A stretch of DNA of 64,000 nucleotides from Acanthornis magna (Eukaryota > Chordata > Aves > Passeriformes > Acanthizidae): contig JAWUZG010001148.1 in assembly GCA_036785705.1 (NCBI GenBank), forward strand, positions 26,916-90,915. Reading direction: 5' to 3'. The notes under the pieces are model-generated. The model ran no database searches, had not been told where the DNA came from, and saw only the letters and a list, made by a program, of their open reading frames with translations. Shown piece after piece: positions 49,577-61,600 of the stretch. Positions within the stretch are counted from its first letter, which is position 1. Every line of letters starts with the position of its first letter. Position numbers and translations under genes: made by a program.

Positions 49577-49582
49577 TTTATT
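49577..49582 (-). terminator. SPTBN2 polyadenylation signal
   Basis: Plus-strand TTTATT is AATAAA on the minus strand, about 106 bases beyond the spectrin stop codon. Confidence 0.85.
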
Positions 49583-49687
49583 GGGGTGGGGGCTGCGCGG
49601 GGACATCACCGGGACGGGGGGGGGAGGACACTCAGCCCCCCAGTGGGGCCCCCCGTGTCCCTCTGTCGGCTCCGGACCCCCCAAACT

Positions 49688-52600
49688 CTACTTGTTCTTC
49701 TTGAAGAAGCTGAAGCGTTTCTCCCTCTCCTTGGCTTCGCGGGGCCGGGGGGCCCCATCGGCGGGGGGCTGCACTGGGGGGAGGCTCAGGGCCCGCGACA
49801 TCCCCTTGGGGAGACCCCCGGGGACCCCCGAGCCCTCCCGGGGCCCCCCCGGGCCCAGCGCGGCCCCGGCGGCGGCTTCGATCCCCCGGAGCCATAGAGC
49901 CATGTCGGCCTGGGGGGGACATGGGGACATTAGGGGGACTGGGGACACTGGGGGGATTGGGGGACATTGGGGGATGGGAGGGCACGGGGGGTCAGGGGGA
50001 CACGGGTGGGGTCAGGGGACATCCAGGGGACATTGAGGGGACGGAGGGGGGGGGTCTCACCTCGTCCTTAGCCTGGAAAAGGAATTCCTTCCCATCGCTC
50101 AGCCTGGGGAGGGGGGCGGGATCAGCCTCTGGGACCCCTCTGAGTCCCCCCATTTCTAACCCATATCCCCCTCTGTGTTCCCTCCACATCCCTCCTTTTT
50201 TTCCCCGTTCCATCCCCCATTTTTCCCTCACGTCCCTCCCGTTTTCCCCCCACTTTTCCCCATTCCCCTCCCCACATCCCCCCATGTTCCCCCCATTTTT
50301 GCCTCATTTTTCCCTTATTCCGTCCCCTCTGTCCCCCCCCATTTTCCCTCCCATATCCCTCCACATCCCCCTCTTTTTCCCCCACATCCCCCCCATTTTT
50401 CCCCTCTCTCCTCTCCCTTTCCCCCCATTTTTCCCCCATTTCCCCCCACATCCCCCCCATTTTTCAGCTCTCCCCTCCCCATTTTTGCCCCATTTCCCCC
50501 CTCATTTTCCCCCATTATTCCCCCATCTCCTTCCCGTTTTCCCCCCAGATTCCCCCCATTTTCCCCCAATTATTCCCCCGTTTTCCCCCCGTACCCCAGC
50601 CTGAAGACATGTTTCCGTTTGCGGTAGGCGGTGGCCGGGTGGCAGCGGGCGCCGCGCAGAGGGGTGGGGGGCTCCCCGTGGTACGGGACCCCCGCGCCCG
50701 CCCCCCGCGCGTCCTTGAACACGCTCAGAGACCCCCCCCGCAGGACGCAGTACAGACTCTGCCAGGACCTGGGGGGACATCAGGGGTCACAGGGGGGGCT
50801 TAGGGGACCCCCACCCTGCGGAACGCAGCCCAGGCTCTGCCAGGACCTGGGGGGACATCAGGGGTCACGGGGGGGGGTTTAGAGGACCCCCACCCTACAG
50901 GACGCAGCCCAGGCTCTGTCAGGACCTGGGGAGTCACAGGGGGGGCTTAGGGGACCCCCACCCTTCAGGACGCAGCCCAGGCTCTGTCAGGACCTGGGGG
51001 GTCACAGGGGGGATTTGGGGGACCCCCACCCTGCGGAACGCAGCCCAGGTTCTGCCAGGACCTGGGGGGTCACAGGGGGGATTTGGGGGACCCCCACCCT
51101 GCAGAACGCAGCCCAGGTTCTGCCAGGACCTGGGGGGTCACAGGGGGGATTTGGGGGACCCCCACCCTGCGGAACGCAGCCCAGGCTCTGCCAGGACCTG
51201 GGGGGTCACAGGGGGGGTTTAGGGGACCCCCACCCTTCAGGACGCAGCCCAGGTTCTGTCAGGACCTGGGGGGTCACAGGGGTCACAGGGGGGGTTTAGG
51301 GGACCCCCACCCTGCGGAACGCAGCCCAGACTCTGCCAGGACCTGGGGGGTCACAGGGGGGATTTAGGGGACCCCCACCCTACAGGACGCAGCCCAGGCT
51401 CTGCCAGGACCTGGGGGGTCACAGGGGGGGTTTAGGGGACCCCCACCCTTCAGGACGCAGCCCAGGCTCTGCCAGGACCTGGGGGACATCAAGGATCACA
51501 GGGGGGGTTTAGGGGACCCCCACCCTGCAGGACGCAGCCCAGGCTCTGCCAGGACCTGGGGGGACATCAGGGGTCACGGGGGGGGGTTTAGGGGACCCCC
51601 ACCCTTCAGGACGCAGCCCAGGCTCTGCCAGGACCTGGGGGGTCACAGGGGTCACAGGGGGGGTTTAGGGGACCCCCACCCTTCACGACGCAGCCCAGGC
51701 TCTGCCAGGACCTGGGGGGACATCAGGGGTCACGGGGGGGGAGGGGTTTAGGGGACCCCCACCCCCCAGAACACAGCCCAGCACCTGGAGGCGGTTGGCA
51801 CTTTAAGGGAGGGGCGTGGCTTTTTGATGGGCGTGGCTTGTGAGGGGCGTGGACATGTGGGCGGGGCCAGGCGCCCCAAATAAGGCAGGGTGCATGGGTG
51901 TGGCAGAAAGGGGCGTGGCCTGGGCGCGATCGATGGGCGTGGCCTGTGCGGGAAGGCGTGGCCATGAGCTGGGCGTGTCCCCGAGGGTGTCCCCAAGGCC
52001 AGAGCGTGTCCCCAGGCTGTGTCCCCGTCCCCACCTGTTGGTCGCCCTCTTGCCGGGCGCCTCCAGCTCCTGCTTGCGGCACAGCCCCCCCTCGAGGGTC
52101 TCGGGCGGTGGGGGGGCGCGGGGGGGCAGCGTGGCCGCCACCCCCCCCGGGCCGGGCCCCCCCTCCTGCGCCCCGTTGGGCACCTGGGGGGGGGGGGGGC
52201 GACAAGGGTGAGGAGGGGTCCTCCAGAGGGGTCGGGGAGTGTCCTTCCCCTATTTTGGGGGGGTCGGGGGGGTTACCTGGCCCGCGGTGCTGTCGGGGCG
52301 GATCCCGTTGAGGGCCGGGGCCTCCGGTGGGCGGCTCTGGGGGGTGGGGGCTCTGGGGGGGGGGTGAGGACACGGGGGTGACCCCCCCGTCACCCCCAGA
52401 AGCCCCTCCCCAGATTCCCCCCCCATATCCACATCGGACCACCCCCCAATCCCCAAGGTGTCCCCCCAACTCCCCCAAACCTCAATATCTTCCTTGTGTC
52501 CCCCCAAAATTTCCCTCCCCGACCGCCCCACCCTGCTCACCTCTGCACCTCCCCGCCCCCTCCCCCATCCTGGCTCTCGGGGAGCACCACCGGGAGGGTC

Positions 52601-55600
52601 CCCCCAACTTCAGCCTGGGCCGGGGGGGGCTCGGGGGGCTGCAGCTTCTTCCTCGCCTCCTCCTCCTCCTCCTGGCGCCGCTGCCGCTCCTTCTCCTCCA
52701 GCTGGGGGGGCACGGGGGGGTCGGGGGCGTTGGGGACACCCCCGTGACAGGGGGGACACGGGGATCCCATGGGGACCCCCCCAGGGCATGGAGGGGACAC
52801 AGAGGGACCCCAAGCCCCTCCTACCCTGTGTCCCCTTGGTGTCACAGTGACCCCAAGCCCCCCCATGTCCCCCCAGCACTGCAGTGCCCCGGCCCCCCTG
52901 GATCCCCCTCCTCATGCCCCCATTTCTCCCCCAAATCCCCGTCCCCATTTCCTCCCATTCCCCCCATTCTCCCTTCTGTTCCCCCCACGTCCCCCTCCCT
53001 GTGCCCCCAATTTCCTCCTTGTGCCCCCTCCCCATTTCCCCCCTATTTCCCCACATCTCCTCCCCATTTCCATCCTGTGCCCCCTCCCCAATCCTCCCCA
53101 TTTCCCCTTTATTCCCCTCACTCCCCTCCACGTCCCCTCACATCTCCCGATGTCCCCCCATGTCCCCACCGTGGTGAGGCGGCTCAGGGCAGCGAATCTC
53201 TCGTCCCAGGCTGCCGCAGCCTTTTGGAAACTCTGGTGGCGTTTGAGGAGGGTCTCGGCCTCGGCCAGGCTGGAGCCCAGCTCGGGGGCGCGGGCCAGGG
53301 GCTCCCTGCTGGCCAGCCAGGCCTCGGCCGTGGCCGCGTCACGCCCGAACACCAGCACCTCCAGCACTGGGGACATGGGGACGGTCACCAGGGGGGTCAC
53401 CGGGGGACAGGGACATCCTTCTGTCACCCCTGACTCCCTCTGTCACCCCTGACCCCCACCCTGGGCACAGAGAGGGGACATAGGGCACAGGGACCCCCCT
53501 CTGTCACCCCTGACCCCTACCCTGGGCACACAGAAAGGACACCGGGCACAGGGACCCACTTCTGTCACCCCTGAACTGCCCCCGTCACCCCTGACCCCCA
53601 CCCCGGGCACTGGGAGGGGACACGGGGCACAGGGACCCCCTTCTGTCACCCCAACCCCCACCCTGGGCACTGGGAGGGGACACGAGCACAGGGACCCCCC
53701 TCTGTCACCCCTGACCCCCACCCTGGGCACAGAAAGGGGACACGGGCACAGGGACCCCCCTCTGTCACCCCTGACCCCCACCCTGGGCACAGAAAGGGGA
53801 CACGGGCACAGGGACCCCCCTCTGTCACCCCTGACCCCCACCCTGGGCACACAGAAAGGACACAGGGCACAGGGACTCCCCTCTGCCACCTCTGTCCCCC
53901 CCATTTGAGAGTGACACAGGCACAGGGACCCCCCAGTCCGCACCCCATGAGGGGACACGGGGGACACGTGGGGGACACGTGGGACCCCTCCCAGTTCTCA
54001 CCAGTCTGCAGCCAGTCCAGCTTGTCCTGCCAGCGCTCCCCGATGTCCCTGCGGCGCTCCTGGAGCTCGGCCAGCTCCTGGGACAGCTGGGGGGACACGG
54101 GGACAAGGGGGGACACGGGGTCAGTGGGGGACGCGGGGACAGGCGGGGACACGGGGTCAGTGGGGGACACGGGGACAAGGGGGGACACGGGGTCAGTGGG
54201 GGACACGGGGACAGGCGGGGACACAGGACAGGGATGAGGGCAGGACGCAGGGATGGGGATGGGGACACACTGACAGAGACAGAGGGACAGGGACAAGAGG
54301 ACGTGGCTAGGGACAGGAAGGGGACAAAGACATGGGGATGGAGATGTAAGGGTGAGGTTGGGGACACGGGAACGGCGACAGGGACATGAGGGGATATGGG
54401 ATGGGGACACACTGATAAAGACAGAGGGACAGGGACAAGAGGACGTGGCTAGGGACAGGATGGGGACAAAGACATGGGGACGGAGATGTAAGGGTGAGGT
54501 TGGGGACACGGCGACAGCGACAGGGACATGAGGGGACATGGGATGGGGACAGGACCGCGGAGACGATTTGGCCAGGGGGACGGACGTGGGGCTGGGGACA
54601 CGGGGACGGCGACAAGGCTGGGGACACGGTGACAAGGTCCCACCTTGTCGGCGTTGTGGTGGCCGCGCTGCAGCAGCGCGGTGGCCGCGGCCACGGCGGC
54701 GCTGAAGGAGCCCTCGCGTGCCTCCAGCTCCGCCCGCAGCCCCTGGTGCTGCTGGATCAGCAGCTCGGCCGCGGTGACATCCCTGCAGGGGACAGGGACA
54801 CCGGGGGTGACCGTGGGGACACCCAGCCTCTGCCTGGGCCATCAGGGTGGCTGCGGTCACAGCTCCGCGCTGGGGTCACTGTGGTGTCCCTGGGGTGTCC
54901 TCGTGTCCCTGAGATGTCCCCAAGTCTTAGGGTGTTCCCAGGGCTGTCCCTGTATCCCGAGAGCTATCGCCGTGTATCTGAGGATGTCCCCATGTCCCTG
55001 TGTGTCCCTGTGTCTCCAGGGCTGTCCCCACATCCCTGTGTGTACCCACGGTGTCCCCATGTCCCCACGGCTGTCCCCACGGTATCCCCGTGTCCGCCCA
55101 TGTCCCCAGACTGTCCCCATGTCCCCACGGCTGTCCCCGCGGTGTCCCCGTGTCCCCCCATGTCCCCAGACTGTCCCCATGTCCCCAGGACTGTCCACGT
55201 GTCCCCATGTCTCCAGAGGTATCCCTGTGTCCCTGAGGATGTCTCCATGTCCCTGTGTGTCCCCATGTCCCTATGTGTCCCTGCGTCTCCAGGGCTGTCC
55301 CCACATCCCCAGCGCTGTCCCCGCGGTGTCCCCATGTCCCCACATCCCCAGGACTGTCCCCGTGGTGTCCCCATGTCCCTGTGTGCCCCCATGTCCCCAG
55401 ACTGTCCCCACATCCCCAGGGCTGTCTGTCCCTGTGTCCCCGCATGTCACCAGACTGTCCCCACATCCTCAGCGCTGTCCCTGCGGTGTCCCTGTGTGCC
55501 CCCATGTCCCCAGACTGTCCCCACATCCCCAGGGCTGTCTGTCCCCGCGGTGTCCCCGCGTGTCCCCAGACTGTCCCCACATCCCCAGCGCTGTCCCCGC

Positions 55601-58600
55601 AGTGTCCCCGTGTCCCCCCGTGTCCCCCCATGTCCCCAGACTGTCCCCACATCCCCAGGGCTGTCCCCGCGGTGTCCCTATGTGTCCCTGCGGTGTCCCT
55701 ATGTGTCCCTGCGTCTCCAGGGCTGTCCCCGCATCCCCAGCGCTGTCCCCGCAGTGTCCCTGTGTCCCCCCATGTCCCCAGACTGTCCCCGCATCCCCAG
55801 CGCTGTCCCCGCGGTGTCCCCATGCCCCACCTGGGGCGCTCCCTGGCCTGCAGCTGCAGGTGCATGCCGTCCATCCAGAGCCGGAGGTCGCGGGCGGCGC
55901 GGAGGAAGCGGAACTGCTCCACGGTGTCCCCGAGCAGGCGACGGCGGCGCTGGCAGCGCGCGCGGAGCTCGGCCCAGGCCGCGGCCACCGCACCCTCCTG
56001 CGCCCGCAGCTCCTCGGCCCGCGGCCCCGCGTACGCCGCGGCCAGGCGCGCTGCGGCCTCCTGCACGGCTGTCACCTGCGGGGACAGGTGGGACAGGTGG
56101 GACAGGTGTGACACAGGACAGGTGTGACAGGTGTGACAGGTGTGACATGGGACAGGTGTGACATGGGACAGGCGCGCTGCGGCCTCCTGCACGGCTGTCA
56201 CCTGCGGGGACAGGTGGGACAGGTGTGACATGGGACAGGCGCGCTGCGGCCTCCTGCACGGCAGTCACCTGCGGGGACAGGTGGGACAGGTGGGACAGGT
56301 GTGACATGGGACAGGTGTGACAGGTGTGACATGGGACAGGTGTGACATGGGACAGGCGCGCTGCGGCCTCCTGCACGGCTGTCACCTGCGGGGACAGGTG
56401 GGACAGGTGGGACAGGTGTGACATGGGACAGGCGCGCTGCGGCCTCCTGCACGGCAGTCACCTGCGGGGACAGGTGGGACAGGTGGGACAGGTGTGACAC
56501 AGGACAGGTGTGACAGGTGTGACAGGTGTGACATGGGACAGGTGTGACATGGGACAGGCGCGCTGCGGCCTCCTGCACGGCTGTCACCTGCGGGGACAGG
56601 TGGGACAGGTGTGACATGGGACAGGCGCGCTGCAGCCTCCTGCACGGCTGTCACCTGCGGGGACAGGTGGGACAGGTGTGACAGGTGTGACATGGGACAG
56701 GTGTGACAGGTGTGACATGGGACAGGTGTGACATGGGACAGGCGCGCTGCGGCCTCCTGCACGGCTGTCACCTGCGGGGACAGGTGGGACAGGTGTAACA
56801 GGTGTGACATGGGACAGGCGCGCTGCGGCCTCCTGCACGGCTGTCACCTGCGGGGACAGGTGGGACAGGTGGGACAGGTGTGACATGGGACAGGCGCGCT
56901 GCGGCCTCCTGCACGGCTGTCACCTGCGGGGACAGGTGGGACAGGTGGGACATGGGACAGGCGCGCTGCGGCCTCCTGCACGGCTGTCACCTGCGGGGAC
57001 AGGTGGGACAGGTGTGACAGGTGTGACATGGGACAGGTGTGACACGGGACAGGCGCGCTGCGGCTTCCTGCACGGCTGTCACCTGCGGGGACAGGTGGGA
57101 CAGGTGTGACAGGTGTGACATGGGACAGGAGTGACATGGGACAGGCGCGCTGCGGCCTCCTGCACGGCTGTCACCTGCGGGGACAGGTGGGACAGGTGTG
57201 ACATGGGACAGGCGCGCTGCAGCCTCCTGCACGGCTGTCACCTGCGGGGACAGGTGGGACAGGTGGGACAGGTGTGACATGGGACAGGTGTGACAGGTGT
57301 GACATGGGACAGGTGTGACATGGGACAGGCGCGCTGCGGCCTCCTGCACGGCTGTCACCTGCGGGGACAGGTGGGACAGGTGGGAGAGGTGTGACAGGTG
57401 TGACATGGGACAGGCGCGCTGCGGCCTCCTGCACGGCTGTCACCTGCGGGGACAGGTGGGACAGGTGGGACAGGTGTGACATGGGACAGGCGCGCTGCGG
57501 CCTCCTGCACGGCTGTCACCTGCGGGGACAGGTGGGACAGGTGGGACAGGTGTGACATGGGACAGGCGCGCTGCGGCCTCCTGCACGGCTGTCACCTGCG
57601 GGGACAGGTGGGACAGGTGTGACATGGGACAGGCGCGCTGCGGCCTCCTGCACGGCTGTCACCTGCGGGGACAGGTGGGACAGGTGGGACAGGTGTGACA
57701 TGGGACAGGCGCGCTGCGGCCTCCTGCACGGCTGTCACCTGCGGGGACAGGTGGGACAGGTGGGACAGGTGTGACATGGGACAGGTGTGACATGGGACAG
57801 CCGTGCTGCGGCCTCCTGCACGGCTGTCACCTGCGGGGACAGGTGTGACAGGTGTGACAGGTGTGACATGGGACAGGTGTGACAGGTGTGACATGGGACA
57901 GGTGTGACATGGGACAGGCGCGCTGCGGCCTCCTGCACGGCTGTCACCTGCGGGGACAGGTGGGACAAGTGTGACATGGGACAGGCGTGACATGGGACAG
58001 GTGTGACATGGGACAGGCGCGCTGCGGCCTCCTGCACGGCTGTCACCTGCGGGGACAGGTGGGACAGGTGTGACATGGGACAGGTGTGACATGGGCCAGG
58101 TGTGACAGGTGTGACAGGTGTGACATAGGACAGGTGTGACATGGGACAGGAGTGACATGGGACAGGCGCGCTGCGGCCTCCTGGACAGCTGTCACCTGCG
58201 GGGACAGTTGGGACAGGTGGGACAGGTGGGACATGGGACAGGTGGGACAGGTGTGACATGGGACAGGTGTGACATGGGACAGGAGTGACTAGTGTGACAT
58301 GGGACAGGTGCGATGCGGCCTCCTGGACGGCTGTCACCTGCAGGGACAGGTGGGACAGGTGTGACATGGGACAGGTGTGACAGGTGTGACAGGTGTGACA
58401 TGGGACAGGTGTGACAGGTGTGACATGGGACAGGTGCGATGCGGCCTCCTGCACGGCTGTCACCTGCAGGAACAGGTGTGACAGGTGTGACATAGGACAG
58501 GTGTGACATGGGACAGGTGTGACAGGTGTGACATGGGACAGGTGTCCTGAGGCCTCCTGCACAGCTGTCACCTGCAGGAACAGGTGGGATATGTGTGACG

Positions 58601-61600
58601 TGGGACAAGTGACATATCCCATTCAGAGCCACCTTGATGGGACAGGAGCTGCACCACCCCTTGGTCACACTCAGTCTCTGTGCCACCATCCCACCCCATG
58701 TTCCCCTGTGTCCCCTGTGTCCCCTCACCTGTCCCTGTCCTGGCACCTGTCCCTGTCCCCTGTGTCCCCTCACCTGTCCCTGTCCCCTCACCTGTCCCTG
58801 TCCCCTCACCTGCGCGCTCAGGCTCTGCACTTTGTGCTCGAAGGCGCAGTGCTGCCTCTCCAGCCCCTCGGCCACGTTCCGTCCCTGTCCCTCCCTGTCC
58901 CTGTCCCCTGTGTCCCCTCACCTGTCCCTGTCCCCTCACCTGTCCCCTGTGTCCCCTGTGTCCCCTGTGTCCCCTCACCTGCGCACTCAGAGTCTGCACG
59001 TTGTGCTCAAAGGCACAGTGCTGCCTCTCCAGGCCCTTGGCCACGTTCTGTCCCTGTCCCTCCCTGTCCCCTCACCTGTCCCTGTCCCCTGTGTCCCCTC
59101 ACCTGTCCCCTGTGTCCCCTCACCTGCGCGCTCAGGGCCTGCACTTCATGCTCGAAGGCGCGGTGCTGCCTCTCCAGCCCCTCGGCCACGTTCCGTCCCT
59201 GTCCCTCCCTGTCTGCTCACCTGTCCCTGTCCCCTCACCTGTCCCTGTCCCCTCACCTGTCCCCTGTGTCCCCTCACCTGCGTGCTCAGGGCCTGCACGT
59301 CATGCTCGAAGGCGCGGTGCTGCCTCTCCAGCCCCTCGGCCGCCCGCAGGTCGCGGCCCAGCTCCTCAGGGACCTGCCGGGCTTTGTCGCGGAGCTGCGC
59401 CAGCACCTGGCGCGCGTCGCGGCGGAAGCGCTGCAGGTCGTGCGCGGCCGCCAGCTCCTGCGCCCGGGTGGCCACGAGCTCCAGCAGCTCTGCCCAGGCC
59501 TCGTTGAGCCCTGCCTGCCACTGGGCCACCGCCGCGCGCTCGGGGTGGCCCCCGGCGATCAGCGCCGCCGCCGCCGCGTTGGCCGCGTCCACTCGCTCCT
59601 GGCCCAGGCCGCCCGTGTCCCGGGAGAACTCGCGGAACTTGTCCCGGAGGAGCTGTGGGGACATGGGACAGGTGAGGGGACAGGGACATCCCTGGGGATA
59701 AGGGACATGGGACAGCCGCTGTGACAGGGGGACACGGGACAGGTGAGGGGACAGGTCCGGGGGGCTCTCCTTGTGATGGGGGATACAGGGAGTCAGGGGA
59801 CATGGGACAGGTGAGGGAACAGGGGGACACGGGACAGGTGAGGGGACAGGACAGGGGGGCTCTCCTGGTGATGGGGGCACAGGGAGTCAGGGGACATGGG
59901 ACAGGTGAGGGGACAGGACAGGGAGGCTCTCCCAGGGACAAGGGACACAGGGAGTCAGGGGACATGGGACAGGTAAGGGGACAGGGACATCCCTGGGGAT
60001 AGGGGACATGGGACGGCCGCAGTGACAGGGGGACATGGGACAGGTGAGGGGACAGGACAGGGGGGCTCTCCCAGGGACAAGGGACACAGGGAGTCAGGGG
60101 ACATGGGACAGGTGAGGGGACAGGACAGGGGGACTCTCCTGGTGACGGGGGATACAGGGAGTCAGGGGACATGGGACAGGTGAGGGGACAGGGACATCCC
60201 TGGGGATAGGGGACATGGGACAGCCGCTGTGACAGGGGGACATGGGACAGGTAAGGGGACAGGTCAGGGGGGCTCTCCTAGGGGCAGGGGACACGGGACA
60301 GGTGAGGGGACAGGTTGGGGGGCTTTCCCGGTGACAGGGGGCACAGGGAGTCAGGGGGACACAGGACAGGCTGGGGTCGGGGGCCACTCCTGGGGACAGG
60401 GACATCCCTGGAGATAGAGGACATGGGACAGCCACAGTGACAGGGGGACACAGGACAGGCTGGGGTCATGGGGACATTCCTGGGGATAAGGGGAAACAGA
60501 GACCCTCGGTGACAGGGACACAGCTGGTGACAGGGGAATATGGGACAGGCCAGAGTCGGGGGGCACCCGCGGTGACAGGGACACCGCCGGGGATAGGGGG
60601 ACACAGGGACACCTCCGGTGACAGGGGGAGATGGGGTTCTCTGCCATCACAGTGACCTGGGCACCACCTGGCATCGAGGTGACACCGGAACTCCACCCAG
60701 GGCTTCCCGGTGTCCCCCGCATGTCCCCATGTCCCCATGTCCCCTCACCGTGACGTGCTCGAAGTCCTGCCCCAGCTCCCGGGACGCTGCCACCACCTCG
60801 CGCTCCGAGATCCACTGCTCCAGGTCATCGAGGTCCCGGCGCAGCTGGCACAGCCGGTGGTGGCCCTGCAGGGTGGCCCTGCGGTCCCCAGCCAGGTGAC
60901 ACAGCCCCGCGTAGAGACGCTGCACCTGCGCGGCGCGGGCACGGAGCCGCTCGCTGGGGGGACACGGGGACAGAGGGGTCACCCGGGGGACAGCAGGGTC
61001 ACCCAGGGGACACGGGGACAGAGGGGTCACCCGGGGGACAGCAGGGTCACCCAGGGGACACGGGGACAGAGGGGTCACCCGGGGGACAGCAGTGTCAGCC
61101 AGGGGACATGGGGACAGAGGGGTCACCCAGGGGACAGCAGGGTCACCCAGGGGACACGGGGACAGAGGGGTCACCCGGGGGACAGCAGGGTCACCCAGGG
61201 GACATGGGGACAGAGGGGTCAGCCGGGGGACATCATCGGTGTCACCAAGGGGACATGGGGACAGAGGGGTCACCCAGGGGACAGCAGGGTCACCCAGGGG
61301 ACACGGGGACAGAGGGATCACCCGGGGGACATCATCGGTGTCACACAGGGGGCATGGGGACAGAGGGGTCACCCGGGGGACAGCAGTGTCACCCAGGGGG
61401 CATGGGGACAGAGGGGTCACCCAGGGGACATCATCGGTGTCACACAGGGGACACAGGACAGTGGTGACGGAACACAGGGACCTCAGGGGACCATGGGCAT
61501 GGGGACAGGGTGGCAGGGGACACGGGGGACAGTGGGGTCACCCAGGGGACAGCAGTGTCACCCAGGGGACACAGGGACAGGGGTGACAGAGCACAGGGAC

